From: an uncultured Rhodospirillaceae bacterium
GTDB taxonomy: Bacteria > Pseudomonadota > Alphaproteobacteria > Azospirillales > Azospirillaceae
DNA length: 64,000 bases
NCBI GenBank assembly: GCA_937927415.1
Contig: CALBDS010000002.1
Span: forward strand, 1 to 64,000
Reading direction: 5' to 3'
Shown: positions 35,652 to 44,671 of the stretch, piece after piece
How the letters are laid out: each line of letters starts with the position of its first letter
Position numbering within the stretch: the stretch's first letter is position 1
Program-made: the position numbers and the translations under genes
The notes under the pieces: generated by a model
The model's database searches: none
Told to the model about the DNA's origin: nothing
Seen by the model: only the letters and a program-made list of their open reading frames with translations

Positions 35652-36386
35652 ATGCGTCGTATACCCCAGATGAAGCTTGAAGTGCGCTCCATGTGTCAAT
35701 ACGACTGTGAGATGTGTGCGCATGGCGAACAGCGCAAGCTTCTGAAGAAATACGAGCTGTCCCTGGAAGATCTCCAGCGGTTTTTGGATGTGACGCGCGA
35801 GTCCGGCTATTTCGTCGAAAACATGCGCATTCATGGCCCCGGTGAGCCTTTGCTGTGGCATCACTTCAATGAAGGGGTGCAGATGCTGAAGGCGTCCGGG
35901 GTGGTCGGTACGATCTTCGTGGCCACCAATGGTCTTCTTCTGCATAAGATCAGTGACGAGGCGTGGGACTGCATTGATGAGATGCGGGTGAGCGTCTACG
36001 GCCCCTTCGATCGCCACGACATCCTCAACGATGCGTTGGCCCGCTATCCCGACAAGGTACACGTGAACAAGGCCGAGGAGTTCCGGGTGCTGCCACCGCC
36101 GGGCGCCGAGGCCCCTATTCCCTGCGCCTGCTGGTGCGACGGGCCGATGCTGCTGGGAGACCGGCTGTTCCTGTACTGCGGCCCGCCTGTGTTCGCTGCT
36201 GCCAAGGATCTGGGGCGTGACGCCATGGAAGACCCGGAGCTGTCGGTGACGGTGGGGCCGAACTATCTGGATTCGGTCGATCCGTCCAAGTTCGGCAATC
36301 TGGAATATTGCAAGCGGTGCTGGGCTAACGGAAACTTCCAGTTGGAAACGGCGCCGCAGAAAACCACCGGCGGCAATTGGAAATAA
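35652..36386 (+). CDS. Compact radical SAM/SPASM-type protein
   Basis: A 244-residue protein with the radical SAM cysteines at residues 15, 19 and 22 (CQYDCEMC), a GPGEPLL motif (GGEP variant) and SVYGPFDRHDI. Cysteines in the C-terminal part (PCACWCDGP, LYCGPP, YCKRCWANGNF) fit a SPASM or twitch auxiliary cluster. It is short because the partial TIM barrel is minimal. A GGAGA site precedes ATG 35652. Short enzymes of this type occur in sugar and peptide modification. The methyltransferase and the 98-residue gene that follow suggest a joint pathway, but no substrate can be named. Confidence 0.85.
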   Translation: MRRIPQMKLEVRSMCQYDCEMCAHGEQRKLLKKYELSLEDLQRFLDVTRESGYFVENMRIHGPGEPLLWHHFNEGVQMLKASGVVGTIFVATNGLLLHKISDEAWDCIDEMRVSVYGPFDRHDILNDALARYPDKVHVNKAEEFRVLPPPGAEAPIPCACWCDGPMLLGDRLFLYCGPPVFAAAKDLGRDAMEDPELSVTVGPNYLDSVDPSKFGNLEYCKRCWANGNFQLETAPQKTTGGNWK

Positions 36387-36477
36387 TGACGCTTTTCTTT
36401 ACGGCGGCTGTTTTCCCGGCGCATGGCCCGTGCCGTCGGGAAACCGTCGCCGTTTGATTCATATAAGGGGACCATGG

Positions 36478-37218
36478 GTGGACCGCTCCGATTATCCGAC
36501 CACCATCGAAACGAAACGCCGGCTGGCCGAAGAAGAATACTGGCATTATCAGCACGATCTGGGCGACGGCGTTCTGACCAAGCCCTGGAACGATTGGCTG
36601 ATCGGTTGGCACCAGCTCCGCCGCGGCATCATCTTCGACCGGCTCGCCCCCTATTTCGGGGACAGTCTGGAGGGGATGACATGCCTGGATGTGGCGTGCA
36701 ATTCCGGCTTCTGGAGCTTTGAGATGGCGGACCGCGGGGCGGCGTCGGTTCTGGCCTTCGACGAGAGCTGTTACATGGTCAACGAGGCGGAATATATCCG
36801 CCGTTGCCGCCCGGACCGGCCCAGCTATGATCGGATCACCTTCAGGACCGCCAGCTATTACGATATCGAACTGCCGGAGAACCAGTTCGATCTGGTTCTG
36901 GGCCTGGGCATGATGTACCACCTGAGCGATATTCTGGGGGTCGCGCAGCGGCTGTACCGGGCGACGCGGCGGGTGGCGCTGTTCGACAGTTCGGTTTCCG
37001 ATCTGCCCGGCAATGTGCTGGAGATTTCCGACAATAAGAAATATTTCTGGTGCACGCCGGAAGAATTCTCCTTTGTTCCGACCCGCAGCGCCTTGCGGAT
37101 GATTCTGGAAAAGGCCGGATTCTCCAAGGTCACCCCCTGGATGCCGGACCCCAGCCACCCCGGATACAAGGAGTTCGGCCCGGAGGGCTTCCGTCACATC
37201 ATCGTTTGCGAGAAGTGA
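36478..37218 (+). CDS. SAM-dependent methyltransferase
   Basis: A 246-residue class I methyltransferase. Motif I is CLDVACNSGFWSFEMADRGA near residue 65, followed by VLAFDESCYMVNEA, the acidic motif II, and LPENQFDLVLGLGMMYHLSD. It resembles the DUF1698/CmoB-like group. The GTG at 36478 is chosen because AAGGGG lies 7 bases before it; GTG 36430 would add 16 residues without a good site. It probably methylates the same substrate family as the preceding radical SAM enzyme, as both lie in one short transcription unit. Confidence 0.8.
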   Translation: MDRSDYPTTIETKRRLAEEEYWHYQHDLGDGVLTKPWNDWLIGWHQLRRGIIFDRLAPYFGDSLEGMTCLDVACNSGFWSFEMADRGAASVLAFDESCYMVNEAEYIRRCRPDRPSYDRITFRTASYYDIELPENQFDLVLGLGMMYHLSDILGVAQRLYRATRRVALFDSSVSDLPGNVLEISDNKKYFWCTPEEFSFVPTRSALRMILEKAGFSKVTPWMPDPSHPGYKEFGPEGFRHIIVCEK

Positions 37219-37362
37219 TGCCGGGCCGGAGCGGTCCGGCGACTTTTGGGCTTTGCGAAACGGCCTGGCTGCGCTAAGTCAGGTTCCTCAAGAAATCCGC
37301 ACCGCGCCCGCGGGAATCCCTTCGGGTGCGCAGTACATGCCGCGCAGTTATCGGAGAATGAG

Positions 37363-37659
37363 ATGGCGGAAGGAACCGTGGACTACTACGCGATGGTCGA
37401 AGAGGCTTGGCAGCTCAGCGACACGGCCCGCGACTACGTCAAGAACGCTGGACGGGACGTGGAGAACGGCGAGCTGTGGGAAAAGATCTTCGCGCCGTCG
37501 CCGCTGATCGATCTGGAGCGGACTCAGCGTGAAGGCGGTTCCCCCCTGGCGCGCATCTTCTTCAAGAACCCCTATGGCCTGCAGTACCGCCCCGACCATA
37601 AGGATTGGATCCCCTTCCGCCACGGCGCTCTCGATCCCGCTTATCTGAAGATCGATTGA
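37363..37659 (+). CDS. 98-residue acidic protein of unknown function
   Basis: It begins MAEGTVDYYAMVEEAWQLSD at ATG 37363 with GGAGA 8 bases upstream and ends just before a strong terminator, so it is a real gene. The protein is acidic at the N-terminus and has no cysteine, signal peptide or membrane segment. Aromatic and proline-rich parts near the end (FFKNPYGLQYRPDHKDWIPF) are unusual. I recognise no family. It is the last gene of the acetyltransferase, radical SAM, methyltransferase cassette and could be a substrate, carrier or partner for them; that is speculation. Confidence 0.7.
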   Translation: MAEGTVDYYAMVEEAWQLSDTARDYVKNAGRDVENGELWEKIFAPSPLIDLERTQREGGSPLARIFFKNPYGLQYRPDHKDWIPFRHGALDPAYLKID

Positions 37660-37721
37660 TCCGGCTCGTCCGTCGCCGCCCCGCCATGGGGCGCGCCGCC
37701 GGTCAATCCGTCGCCTGTTAC

Positions 37722-37752
37722 CGGCAAGCCAGTTCCCTGGCTTGCCGTTTTT
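37722..37752 (+). terminator. Rho-independent terminator after the small-protein gene
   Basis: A perfect 11-bp stem (37722-37732 with 37737-37747) with a TTCC loop is followed by five T. It closes the rightward unit and lies just before the stop of the giant repeat gene on the other strand. Confidence 0.9.
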
Positions 37753-37779
37753 CATTTGGGGGACCGAACAGAAGCGGCG

Positions 37780-40700
37780 TCAGGAGATATTGCTGGTGGT
37801 GAGGATGACGTTGGAGAACAGCCCCAGCATCGAGATCTCGCCCGATGTGACGGTGCCGCTGCTGTCCCCGTCGCTGATGACGTAAACCCCCGAATGGGTG
37901 CCGTCGTTGGCCACCACCAGCGCGGTGCCGCCGGTGGCCGCCAGACTGCCCATGGCGGTGATCAGGCTGGCGAAGCCGGTATCGGCCAGATTGCCGGACG
38001 ACACGGCGGTGCTGAGCACCACCGCCTCGCTGGTGGACAGGTTGACCGCGCTTTGGGCGCTGGAGGTCACGGCAATCGCGTTGTTGGAGTTCAGGTCCAC
38101 CGCCGTGCGCAGCGCCCCGCTCAGCCGGATGGTGTCGCCCGACTGGTGGAAGTTGCTGATGCGGTCATAGCCGCTGGTGCTGCCCGCCGCCGCCCCGTCG
38201 GTGTCGCTGGCGAACATGATGGTGTTGCCGCTGGCGGCGGACACCAGGGTGATCTGGTCGGCCCCCCCGTTGCCCAGGAAGGTGATGGTGCCTTGGGACA
38301 GAGTCACGACATCGGTGTTGGCCCCGCCGGTCAGGGTTTCCACCTTGGCGATGGTCAGGGAACTGCCGGCATTGGTCAGCACCACCATGTCGGTGTTGTC
38401 GCCGCCGTACAGGCTTTCCATTCTGGAAATGAAGACAGTAACGCCGCGGTTGCTGAAGGTGATGGCGTCATTGCCGCCGCTGCCGTACAGGGTGTCGATC
38501 CCCTCGGCGGACAGGTTGGAGCTGCCGGACAGGGTGATGATATCGGTGTTGAAGCCCCCCAGCAGGGTTTCGATTCCCGACAGCGTCAGGGTGCTGCCGG
38601 CGGCGGTCAGGGTCACCACATCGGTGCCGGATCCGCCGGCCAGGGTTTCCACCCCGATGATTTCCAGGGTGCTGCCGGTGGCAGTTAGCGTCACCACATC
38701 GGTGTTGGCGCCCCCCGTCAGCTTTTCCAGCCGCGACACCGATAGGGTGCTGCCACTGTTGGACAGGGTGATGATGTCGGTGTTCAGGCTGCCGTACAGG
38801 GTTTCCACGCTGACGATGACGGTGGTGCTGCCGCTGTTGGCCAGGGTCACCACATCGTTGCCGCTGCTGCCGTAGAGCGTGTCCAGCCGTTCGGTGGTCA
38901 GGTTCGACGCCGACGACAGGGTGATGATGTCGGTGTTCAGGCTGCCGTACAGGGTTCGCAGGCCGCTGATGACCATGGTGGCGCCGGTGTTGGCCAGGGT
39001 CACGATGTCGTTGGAGGCTGAACTGGTCAGCGTTTCGATCCCCGACATCACCAGCGTCGTCCCCGACCCCACCAGGGTGATGACATCGGTGTTGACGGTG
39101 CCGGTCAGGGTTTCGAAACCGCTCAGCGCCATGGTGGCGCCGATGCCGCCCAAGGTGATGACGTCGGTGTTCACGCTGCCGTAAACAGTGTCGGCATAGT
39201 GGAACAGGGTGGTGTTTCCCTGTGCCCCCAGAGTCAGGATGTCGGTGTTGAAGGAGCCGTACACGCTTTCCAATGCGCGGATCAGCATGGAGTTGCCCGC
39301 CGCGGCCAGGGTGACCACCTCGGTGTTCTGGCCACCCAGGAAGCTGTCAACCTGCCCCACGGTCATGGTGGCACCGTTGTTGGACAGGATGAAGAAATCC
39401 GATCCGCTGCTGCCGTATAGCTCTTCGATCCCGTCGATCTGAGCGGTGGTGCCCGCGGTGCCCAGGGTGATGATGTCGGTGTTCTGACCCCCTGCCAGAG
39501 TTTCGATGCCGGACAGGACCAGTGTGTTCCCCTGCCCGCCCAGGGTGACGATATCGGTGTTGACCGAGCCGTACAGGCTTTCCACCCTCTCGGCGTACAT
39601 GGTGTTGCCGGTGCTGCCCAGGGTGACCAGATCGGTATTGGCCCCGCCGGACAGGGTTTCGATCTGCTGAAGCCAGACGGTGACCCCCTGCGGTCCCAGG
39701 GTGATGATGTCGGTGTTGACGCTGCCGCGCAGGGTTTCGATGCTGGAAATCAAGGTGGTGTTGCCGCGCGCACCCAGGGTCACCGTGTCCTGTCCGGTGC
39801 CGCCGTACAGGCTTTCCAGCGACCGCACGATCATGTTGTTGCCGGTGTTGCCCAGGGTGACCACATCGGTGTTGTCCCCGCCCAGCAGAGTTTCGATGGT
39901 GGAAACCATGATGCTGCTGCCGGCGTTGCCCAGAGTGATGAACTCCTGCCCGGTGCCGTACAGGCTTTCCACCCCCTCCATCATCTGGGTGGAGCCGGAG
40001 CCGTTCAGCGTCACCACATCGGTGTTGGCGCCGCCGTACAGGCTTTCCAGCCCGGTCGCAGTGGTGGTGTTGCCAACGTTGGCCAGGGTGATGACGTCGG
40101 TGTTCAGGCTGCCGACCACGGTTTCGATGCTGGCGATCAGCATGGTGTTGCCGCGGTTGCCCAGGGAAACGGTATCGTTGTTCGCCCCGCCATACAGGCT
40201 GGATATGGAGCGAATCAGCAGGTTGTTGCCGGCGTTGCCCAGGGTCACCACGTCGGTGTTTTCCCCACCCAGCAGGGTTTCCACCCCCTGCACCCAAATG
40301 GTGTTGCCGATGTTACCCAGATAGACGAAATCCTGCCCGGAACTGCCGTACAGGGTTTCCAGGTCGCGCACGGTGGATGTGCCGGTCGCCCCCAGCGTCA
40401 CCAGATCGGTGTTGATTCCCCCGAAAATGATCTCGGCGCTGTGAATCAGGATCGTGGTGCCGGCATTGCCCAGGGTGATGATGTCGGCGCCATCGCCGGC
40501 GTACAGGCTTTCGATGCCAATGGCCAGGAAGGTGTCGCTCTGGCTGCCCAGGGTCACCACGTCAGTGTTGGCCCCGCCCGTGACGGTTTCGATCATGGAC
40601 AGGCTGACGGTCGAACCGGCGTTGCCCAGAGTGATGACATCGGTGTTCTGGCTGCCGACCACGGTTTCGATGCTGGCGATCAGCATGGTGTTGCCGCGGT

Positions 40701-43554
40701 TGCCCAGATAAACCGTGTCCTGCCCGGTGCCGCCGTACAGGCTTTCCAGCGACCGCACGATCATGTTGTTGCCGGTGTTGCCCAGGGTCACCACATCGGT
40801 GCCGTCACCGCCCAGCAGGGTTTCGATTCCCGACGCCAGCATGGTGGTGCCGGCGTTGTCGATGGTGACAAATTCCCGCCCGGTGCCGTACAGGGTTTCG
40901 ATGCTGCTGATAACGAGGGTGGATCCGGTCCCGTTCAGTGTCACCACATCGGTGTTGGCGCCCCCGGTCAGGGTTTCGATGGCGGTGGTGGTGACGGTGC
41001 TGCCGCCGTTGCCCAGGATGATGAGATCGGTGTTCAGACTGCCTACCAGGGTTTCCACGGCCGTGATGACGGTGGTGTTCCCCAGGTTGCCCAGCATGAC
41101 GGAATCGGTGTTGGCGCCGCCTGTCAGGGTTTCCAGCAGCCGTGCCACCAGCGTGTTGCCGGCGTTGCCAAGCGTGATGACGTCGGTGTTCAGGCTGCCC
41201 AGCAGAGTTTCCACCCGTGATACCAGCATGGTGTTGCCGCGGTTGCCGAGCGTGATCCAGTCGTTGCCGGTGCCGCCGTAGACGGTTTCCACCGACCGCA
41301 TCACCGAGGTGTTGCCGGCGTTGCCGAGCGTGACCACGTCGGTGTTGGCCCCCCCCAGCAGCGTTTCGATGCTGGTGATGACCATGGTGGTTCCCGGGTT
41401 GCCGATCTCCACCCAGTCGCTGCCGGTGCCGCCGGTCAGAGTTTCGATCCCGCTGACCACCGAGGTGCTGCCGGCGTTGCCGAGGATGATGATGTCGGTG
41501 TTGACGCCGCCGTACAGGGTTTCCACCTGCTCGACCATGGCGGTGGTCCCGGCATTGCCCAAGGTGACGATGTCGGTGTTCAGGCTGCCGTACAGGCTTT
41601 CGATGCTGGCCAGGACCGTGGTGTTGCCGCGGTTGCCCAGAAACAGCACATCGGTGTTGGCCCCGCCGGTGATGGTTTCCACCGACCGCATCACCATGGT
41701 GGTGCCGATGTTACCGAGTGTGACCACATCGGTGTTGGCGCCGCCCAGCAGCGTGTCGAGGCCGGCGGCGAACAGGGTGGTGCCGGCATTGCCGAGCGTG
41801 ATGAATTCCCGGCCGGCATCGCCGTACAGGGTTTCGATGGCGACCAGGGTCAGGGTGCTGCCGACCCCGGCCAGGGTGACGATGTCGGTGTTTCCCCCGC
41901 CGTACAGGCTTTCCGTCGCCGATATGGTCACGGAGTTGCCCACGTCGGACAGGGTGATCAGATCGGTGTTCAGGCTGCCGACCACGGAATCGATGCTGAA
42001 CAGCACCGATGTGTTGCCCAGGTTGCCCAGGAAGATGACATCGGTGTTGGTCACTCCGTACAGGGAATCCAGGGACCGGGTGATGATGGTGTTGCCGGCG
42101 CCGTTCAGGGTAACGATGTCGGTGTTGGCTCCCCCCAGCAGCGTTTCCACACCGGAAACATTGAGGGTGTTGCCGCGATTGCCGAGCGTGATGAAGTCGC
42201 TGTTGGCCCCGCCGTACAGGGTTTCGATCGACCGGATAACCAGGGTCGAACCTGTCCCTCCCAGGGTGACCACATCGGTGTTGCTGCCGCCCAGCAGCGT
42301 GTCGAGGCCGGCGGCAAACAGAGAGGTGCCGGTGTTGTCCAGGGTGATGAATTCCTGGCCGGCATCGCCGTACAGGGTTTCGATGGCGACCAGGGTCAGG
42401 GTGCTGCCGACGCCGGCCAGGGTGACGATGTCGGTGTTCAGGCCGCCATACAGGCCTTCCGCCGCCGATACAGTGACGGAGTTGCCGACGTTGGACAAAG
42501 TGATCAGATCGGTGTTCAGGCTGCCGATGATGCTCTCGATGGACACCATCATCGTGGTGTTGCCCAGGTTCCCCAGCAAAAGCGTGTCGGTGTTGGCCCC
42601 GCCGGTGATGGTTTCCATCCACCGCACGATCATCGAATTACCGCTGTCGCCCAGGGTGATGATGTCGGTGTTGACACCACCCAGCAGAATTTCTAGGCCG
42701 GAAACCGCGGTGGTGTTGCCGCGTGCGCCGAAGGTGACGAAATCGGTGTTCACCCCCCCAGTCAGGGTTTCCAGGCTGCGCGTCAGCATGGTGGTGCCGG
42801 CGTTGCCCAGGGTGACAATATCGGTGTTTGCGCCCCCCAGCAGGGTTTCCACCGCTTCGACCGTCAGGGTGGTGCCGTTGTCCTCCAGCGTGACGTAGTC
42901 GGTGTTGCGGCTCCCGATGATGCTCTCGATGCTGAACAGTACCGATGTGTTGCCCAGGTTGCCCAGCATGACGACGTCGGTTCCGGTTCCGCCGTACAGG
43001 GTTTCCAGCCAGCGCAGCACGACGGTGTTGCCCGTGTTGCCGAGCGTGATGATGTCCACCCCGGTCCCGCCAAGCAGGGTTTCCACGTCCGACACCACGC
43101 TGGTGTTGCCCAGGTTGCCCAGCAGGACGAAATCGCTGTTGCCCCCGCCCTGGATGGTGTCGAACCAACGGACAACCATGGTGGCGCCGAGGTTGCCGAT
43201 GGTTATAACGTCGGTGCCGGTCCCACCCAGCAGGGTTTCGATCTTCGACACCGTCATGGTGTTGCCGAGGTTGCCCAGCTCGACGAAGTCGCCGCCGCTG
43301 CCGCCGGTCAGGGTGTCGATCCAGCGCATGACCGTTCTGTTGCCGCCGTCGCCCAGGGTGACGATGTCGGTTTCGGCGCTGCCCAGCAGAGTTTCCACTG
43401 CGCTGACGGTCAGGGTGGAAGGACCGCTGATCTCGATGAAATCGGCCCCGGCACTGCCATAGAGCGTGCTGATCTCACTGATGATTGCGGTTTGGCCGCC
43501 TTCGCTCAGGGTGACGACCGAGCCGACGACGCTGCCAATCAAAGTATCAGCCAC
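37780..43554 (-). CDS. Giant RTX-like beta-repeat protein, probable type I secretion substrate
   Basis: A 1924-residue protein from GTG 43554 with GAGG upstream. After about 10 residues it consists of some 65 copies of a 26-residue unit of the form hETLxGGxNTDhVTLGNxGxTxxhxx, where h is hydrophobic. Some units read GGTGTDVIT, a perfect RTX nonapeptide GGxGxDxUx; most have N in place of the second G. No N-terminal signal is present. The last 170 residues are unique: YDRISNFHQSGDTIRL is the usual RTX-capping pattern, and ALVVANDGTHSGVYVISDGD resembles the end domain of secreted bluetail-type proteins. I infer a calcium-linked beta-roll exported by a type I system as surface layer or adhesin. 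No exporter gene is in the window. An imperfect inverted repeat at 43598-43633 lies upstream. Confidence 0.85.
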   Translation of the reverse strand: MADTLIGSVVGSVVTLSEGGQTAIISEISTLYGSAGADFIEISGPSTLTVSAVETLLGSAETDIVTLGDGGNRTVMRWIDTLTGGSGGDFVELGNLGNTMTVSKIETLLGGTGTDVITIGNLGATMVVRWFDTIQGGGNSDFVLLGNLGNTSVVSDVETLLGGTGVDIITLGNTGNTVVLRWLETLYGGTGTDVVMLGNLGNTSVLFSIESIIGSRNTDYVTLEDNGTTLTVEAVETLLGGANTDIVTLGNAGTTMLTRSLETLTGGVNTDFVTFGARGNTTAVSGLEILLGGVNTDIITLGDSGNSMIVRWMETITGGANTDTLLLGNLGNTTMMVSIESIIGSLNTDLITLSNVGNSVTVSAAEGLYGGLNTDIVTLAGVGSTLTLVAIETLYGDAGQEFITLDNTGTSLFAAGLDTLLGGSNTDVVTLGGTGSTLVIRSIETLYGGANSDFITLGNRGNTLNVSGVETLLGGANTDIVTLNGAGNTIITRSLDSLYGVTNTDVIFLGNLGNTSVLFSIDSVVGSLNTDLITLSDVGNSVTISATESLYGGGNTDIVTLAGVGSTLTLVAIETLYGDAGREFITLGNAGTTLFAAGLDTLLGGANTDVVTLGNIGTTMVMRSVETITGGANTDVLFLGNRGNTTVLASIESLYGSLNTDIVTLGNAGTTAMVEQVETLYGGVNTDIIILGNAGSTSVVSGIETLTGGTGSDWVEIGNPGTTMVITSIETLLGGANTDVVTLGNAGNTSVMRSVETVYGGTGNDWITLGNRGNTMLVSRVETLLGSLNTDVITLGNAGNTLVARLLETLTGGANTDSVMLGNLGNTTVITAVETLVGSLNTDLIILGNGGSTVTTTAIETLTGGANTDVVTLNGTGSTLVISSIETLYGTGREFVTIDNAGTTMLASGIETLLGGDGTDVVTLGNTGNNMIVRSLESLYGGTGQDTVYLGNRGNTMLIASIETVVGSQNTDVITLGNAGSTVSLSMIETVTGGANTDVVTLGSQSDTFLAIGIESLYAGDGADIITLGNAGTTILIHSAEIIFGGINTDLVTLGATGTSTVRDLETLYGSSGQDFVYLGNIGNTIWVQGVETLLGGENTDVVTLGNAGNNLLIRSISSLYGGANNDTVSLGNRGNTMLIASIETVVGSLNTDVITLANVGNTTTATGLESLYGGANTDVVTLNGSGSTQMMEGVESLYGTGQEFITLGNAGSSIMVSTIETLLGGDNTDVVTLGNTGNNMIVRSLESLYGGTGQDTVTLGARGNTTLISSIETLRGSVNTDIITLGPQGVTVWLQQIETLSGGANTDLVTLGSTGNTMYAERVESLYGSVNTDIVTLGGQGNTLVLSGIETLAGGQNTDIITLGTAGTTAQIDGIEELYGSSGSDFFILSNNGATMTVGQVDSFLGGQNTEVVTLAAAGNSMLIRALESVYGSFNTDILTLGAQGNTTLFHYADTVYGSVNTDVITLGGIGATMALSGFETLTGTVNTDVITLVGSGTTLVMSGIETLTSSASNDIVTLANTGATMVISGLRTLYGSLNTDIITLSSASNLTTERLDTLYGSSGNDVVTLANSGSTTVIVSVETLYGSLNTDIITLSNSGSTLSVSRLEKLTGGANTDVVTLTATGSTLEIIGVETLAGGSGTDVVTLTAAGSTLTLSGIETLLGGFNTDIITLSGSSNLSAEGIDTLYGSGGNDAITFSNRGVTVFISRMESLYGGDNTDMVVLTNAGSSLTIAKVETLTGGANTDVVTLSQGTITFLGNGGADQITLVSAASGNTIMFASDTDGAAAGSTSGYDRISNFHQSGDTIRLSGALRTAVDLNSNNAIAVTSSAQSAVNLSTSEAVVLSTAVSSGNLADTGFASLITAMGSLAATGGTALVVANDGTHSGVYVISDGDSSGTVTSGEISMLGLFSNVILTTSNIS
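38290..43520. repeat. Array of about 65 degenerate 78-bp tandem repeats
   Basis: The gene body is a 78-bp periodic array (26 codons); a few units are 6 bp shorter, encoding YGTGREF or YGTGQEF instead of a full loop. Higher-order copies exist: the segment from 41753 is repeated from 42299, exactly 546 bp or seven units apart, and the 39811 and 40741 regions also match closely. Such arrays expand and contract by recombination. Confidence 0.9.
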
Positions 43555-43725
43555 TCGCTTCGCGCCTCTTGACGGTGATTTTATGGTTCGGCAACCAGCA
43601 TTCCGATGGTTCGATAATGGTGCTTCGGGATGCCGGTATGTCCACGCTGAGAGAGACTTGGCGAGTCTCCAGTCTTGGAATGAAATTTTAATGAATGCTT
43701 AGGCAAAAAAAGGGCCGCAGAATGT

Positions 43726-44658
43726 TTACGCCGTCCGCAACAGCCGGGACAATTCGGCGATTTTAGCCGCTTTGATTCCGCTCCACCATGCGATGACGCG
43801 GGTTTGCAGCGCGTCCAGCCGGGCGGCGGCGGCGGGATCGTTCCGGTCCCGGTAAGGGGCCAGCAGCGGCTCCAGATCCTCCCACCGCTCCAGCACCGGG
43901 AAGGGCACACCGCCCAAGGCCAGGGGGTGGGTGAGGAATTCGGCCTGCAGCATGATCGGGATAGTGCCCAGTTCCAGGCAGTCGTACAACCGGATGGTTT
44001 CCACCGAATTGCCCATGGGAACCAGCCCGAAGACGCTGTTTTCCAGGCGCAGGGCGTATTCTGACGGCCCGAAGCCCCCCCCGAACGAGCGGGAGCCGAA
44101 CAGGCTGCAGGGCAGGTTGCGCTGTTGGATCACCTGGATCATCGCCTGCCGGGCCGGAGCCGAATCCCCGTGGATCATGCCGGAGAAGAAGCCGGTCATG
44201 TCCCGCTGGCTGGCCGGCAGCAGGCCGCTGGTCCCGCGCGGGCCGATGCCGGTACGGTAGCCGTTGGGCATCCAGACCACCGGCGTTCCGGCACCCGAGG
44301 TCATGGCACCGACGATGTGGGGGAAGAAGTAGTTGCGAATCACCCGGTCGGCGTGGGTATAGAAACCGAGATCGAATTCCCCCTTTTCGTCGCCCAAATG
44401 AAACAGGGTGAGATTGCGGCATCCCCGGCGGCGGCATTCGGCGAGATAGCCGGTGTCGTCAGGGCCGAGCATGACCACCACCATGTCATCCAGAAACGGA
44501 CGTTCCTGCGGTTCGTGCCAGAAATGCACCTTCAACGGGCGTCCAGTGGCCGCCATCAGACAGTCGTGGATGAAGTAGCTTTCCAGAACCAGTGTGATGC
44601 CCTGGCGGGACCAGACCACGTTCAAGGGGCGCCCGGATGGGGAGGGCGGGGTCATCAT
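43726..44658 (-). CDS. Exostosin-family (GT47-like) glycosyltransferase
   Basis: A 310-residue protein that fits the exostosin C-terminal fold. The diagnostic stretch is EYALRLENSVFGLVPMGNSV followed by ETIRLYDCLELGTIPIML (residues about 205-245), in which the 'P.G....R..D.l..GcIPV' pattern is well kept. Upstream, FFSGMIHGDSAPARQAMI fits the usual F-x-G motif. It probably transfers a hexose or uronic acid in polysaccharide. ATG 44658 or 44655 can serve as the start. It is 14 bases after the DUF3102-like gene on the same strand and precedes the giant repeat gene. Confidence 0.82.
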   Translation of the reverse strand: MMTPPSPSGRPLNVVWSRQGITLVLESYFIHDCLMAATGRPLKVHFWHEPQERPFLDDMVVVMLGPDDTGYLAECRRRGCRNLTLFHLGDEKGEFDLGFYTHADRVIRNYFFPHIVGAMTSGAGTPVVWMPNGYRTGIGPRGTSGLLPASQRDMTGFFSGMIHGDSAPARQAMIQVIQQRNLPCSLFGSRSFGGGFGPSEYALRLENSVFGLVPMGNSVETIRLYDCLELGTIPIMLQAEFLTHPLALGGVPFPVLERWEDLEPLLAPYRDRNDPAAAARLDALQTRVIAWWSGIKAAKIAELSRLLRTA

Positions 44659-44671
44659 GGCGAACTCCGGT

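Noticed and set aside
38177..43462. Several long plus-strand open frames opposite the giant repeat gene (for example 41309-42898)
   Set aside because: They are by-products of the regular 78-bp repeat on the other strand; products are low-complexity VLPxLPRVTTSV-like repeats with no ribosome site.
38290..43520. CRISPR array
   Set aside because: The repeats are contiguous, in frame and protein-coding, without unique spacers of constant length.
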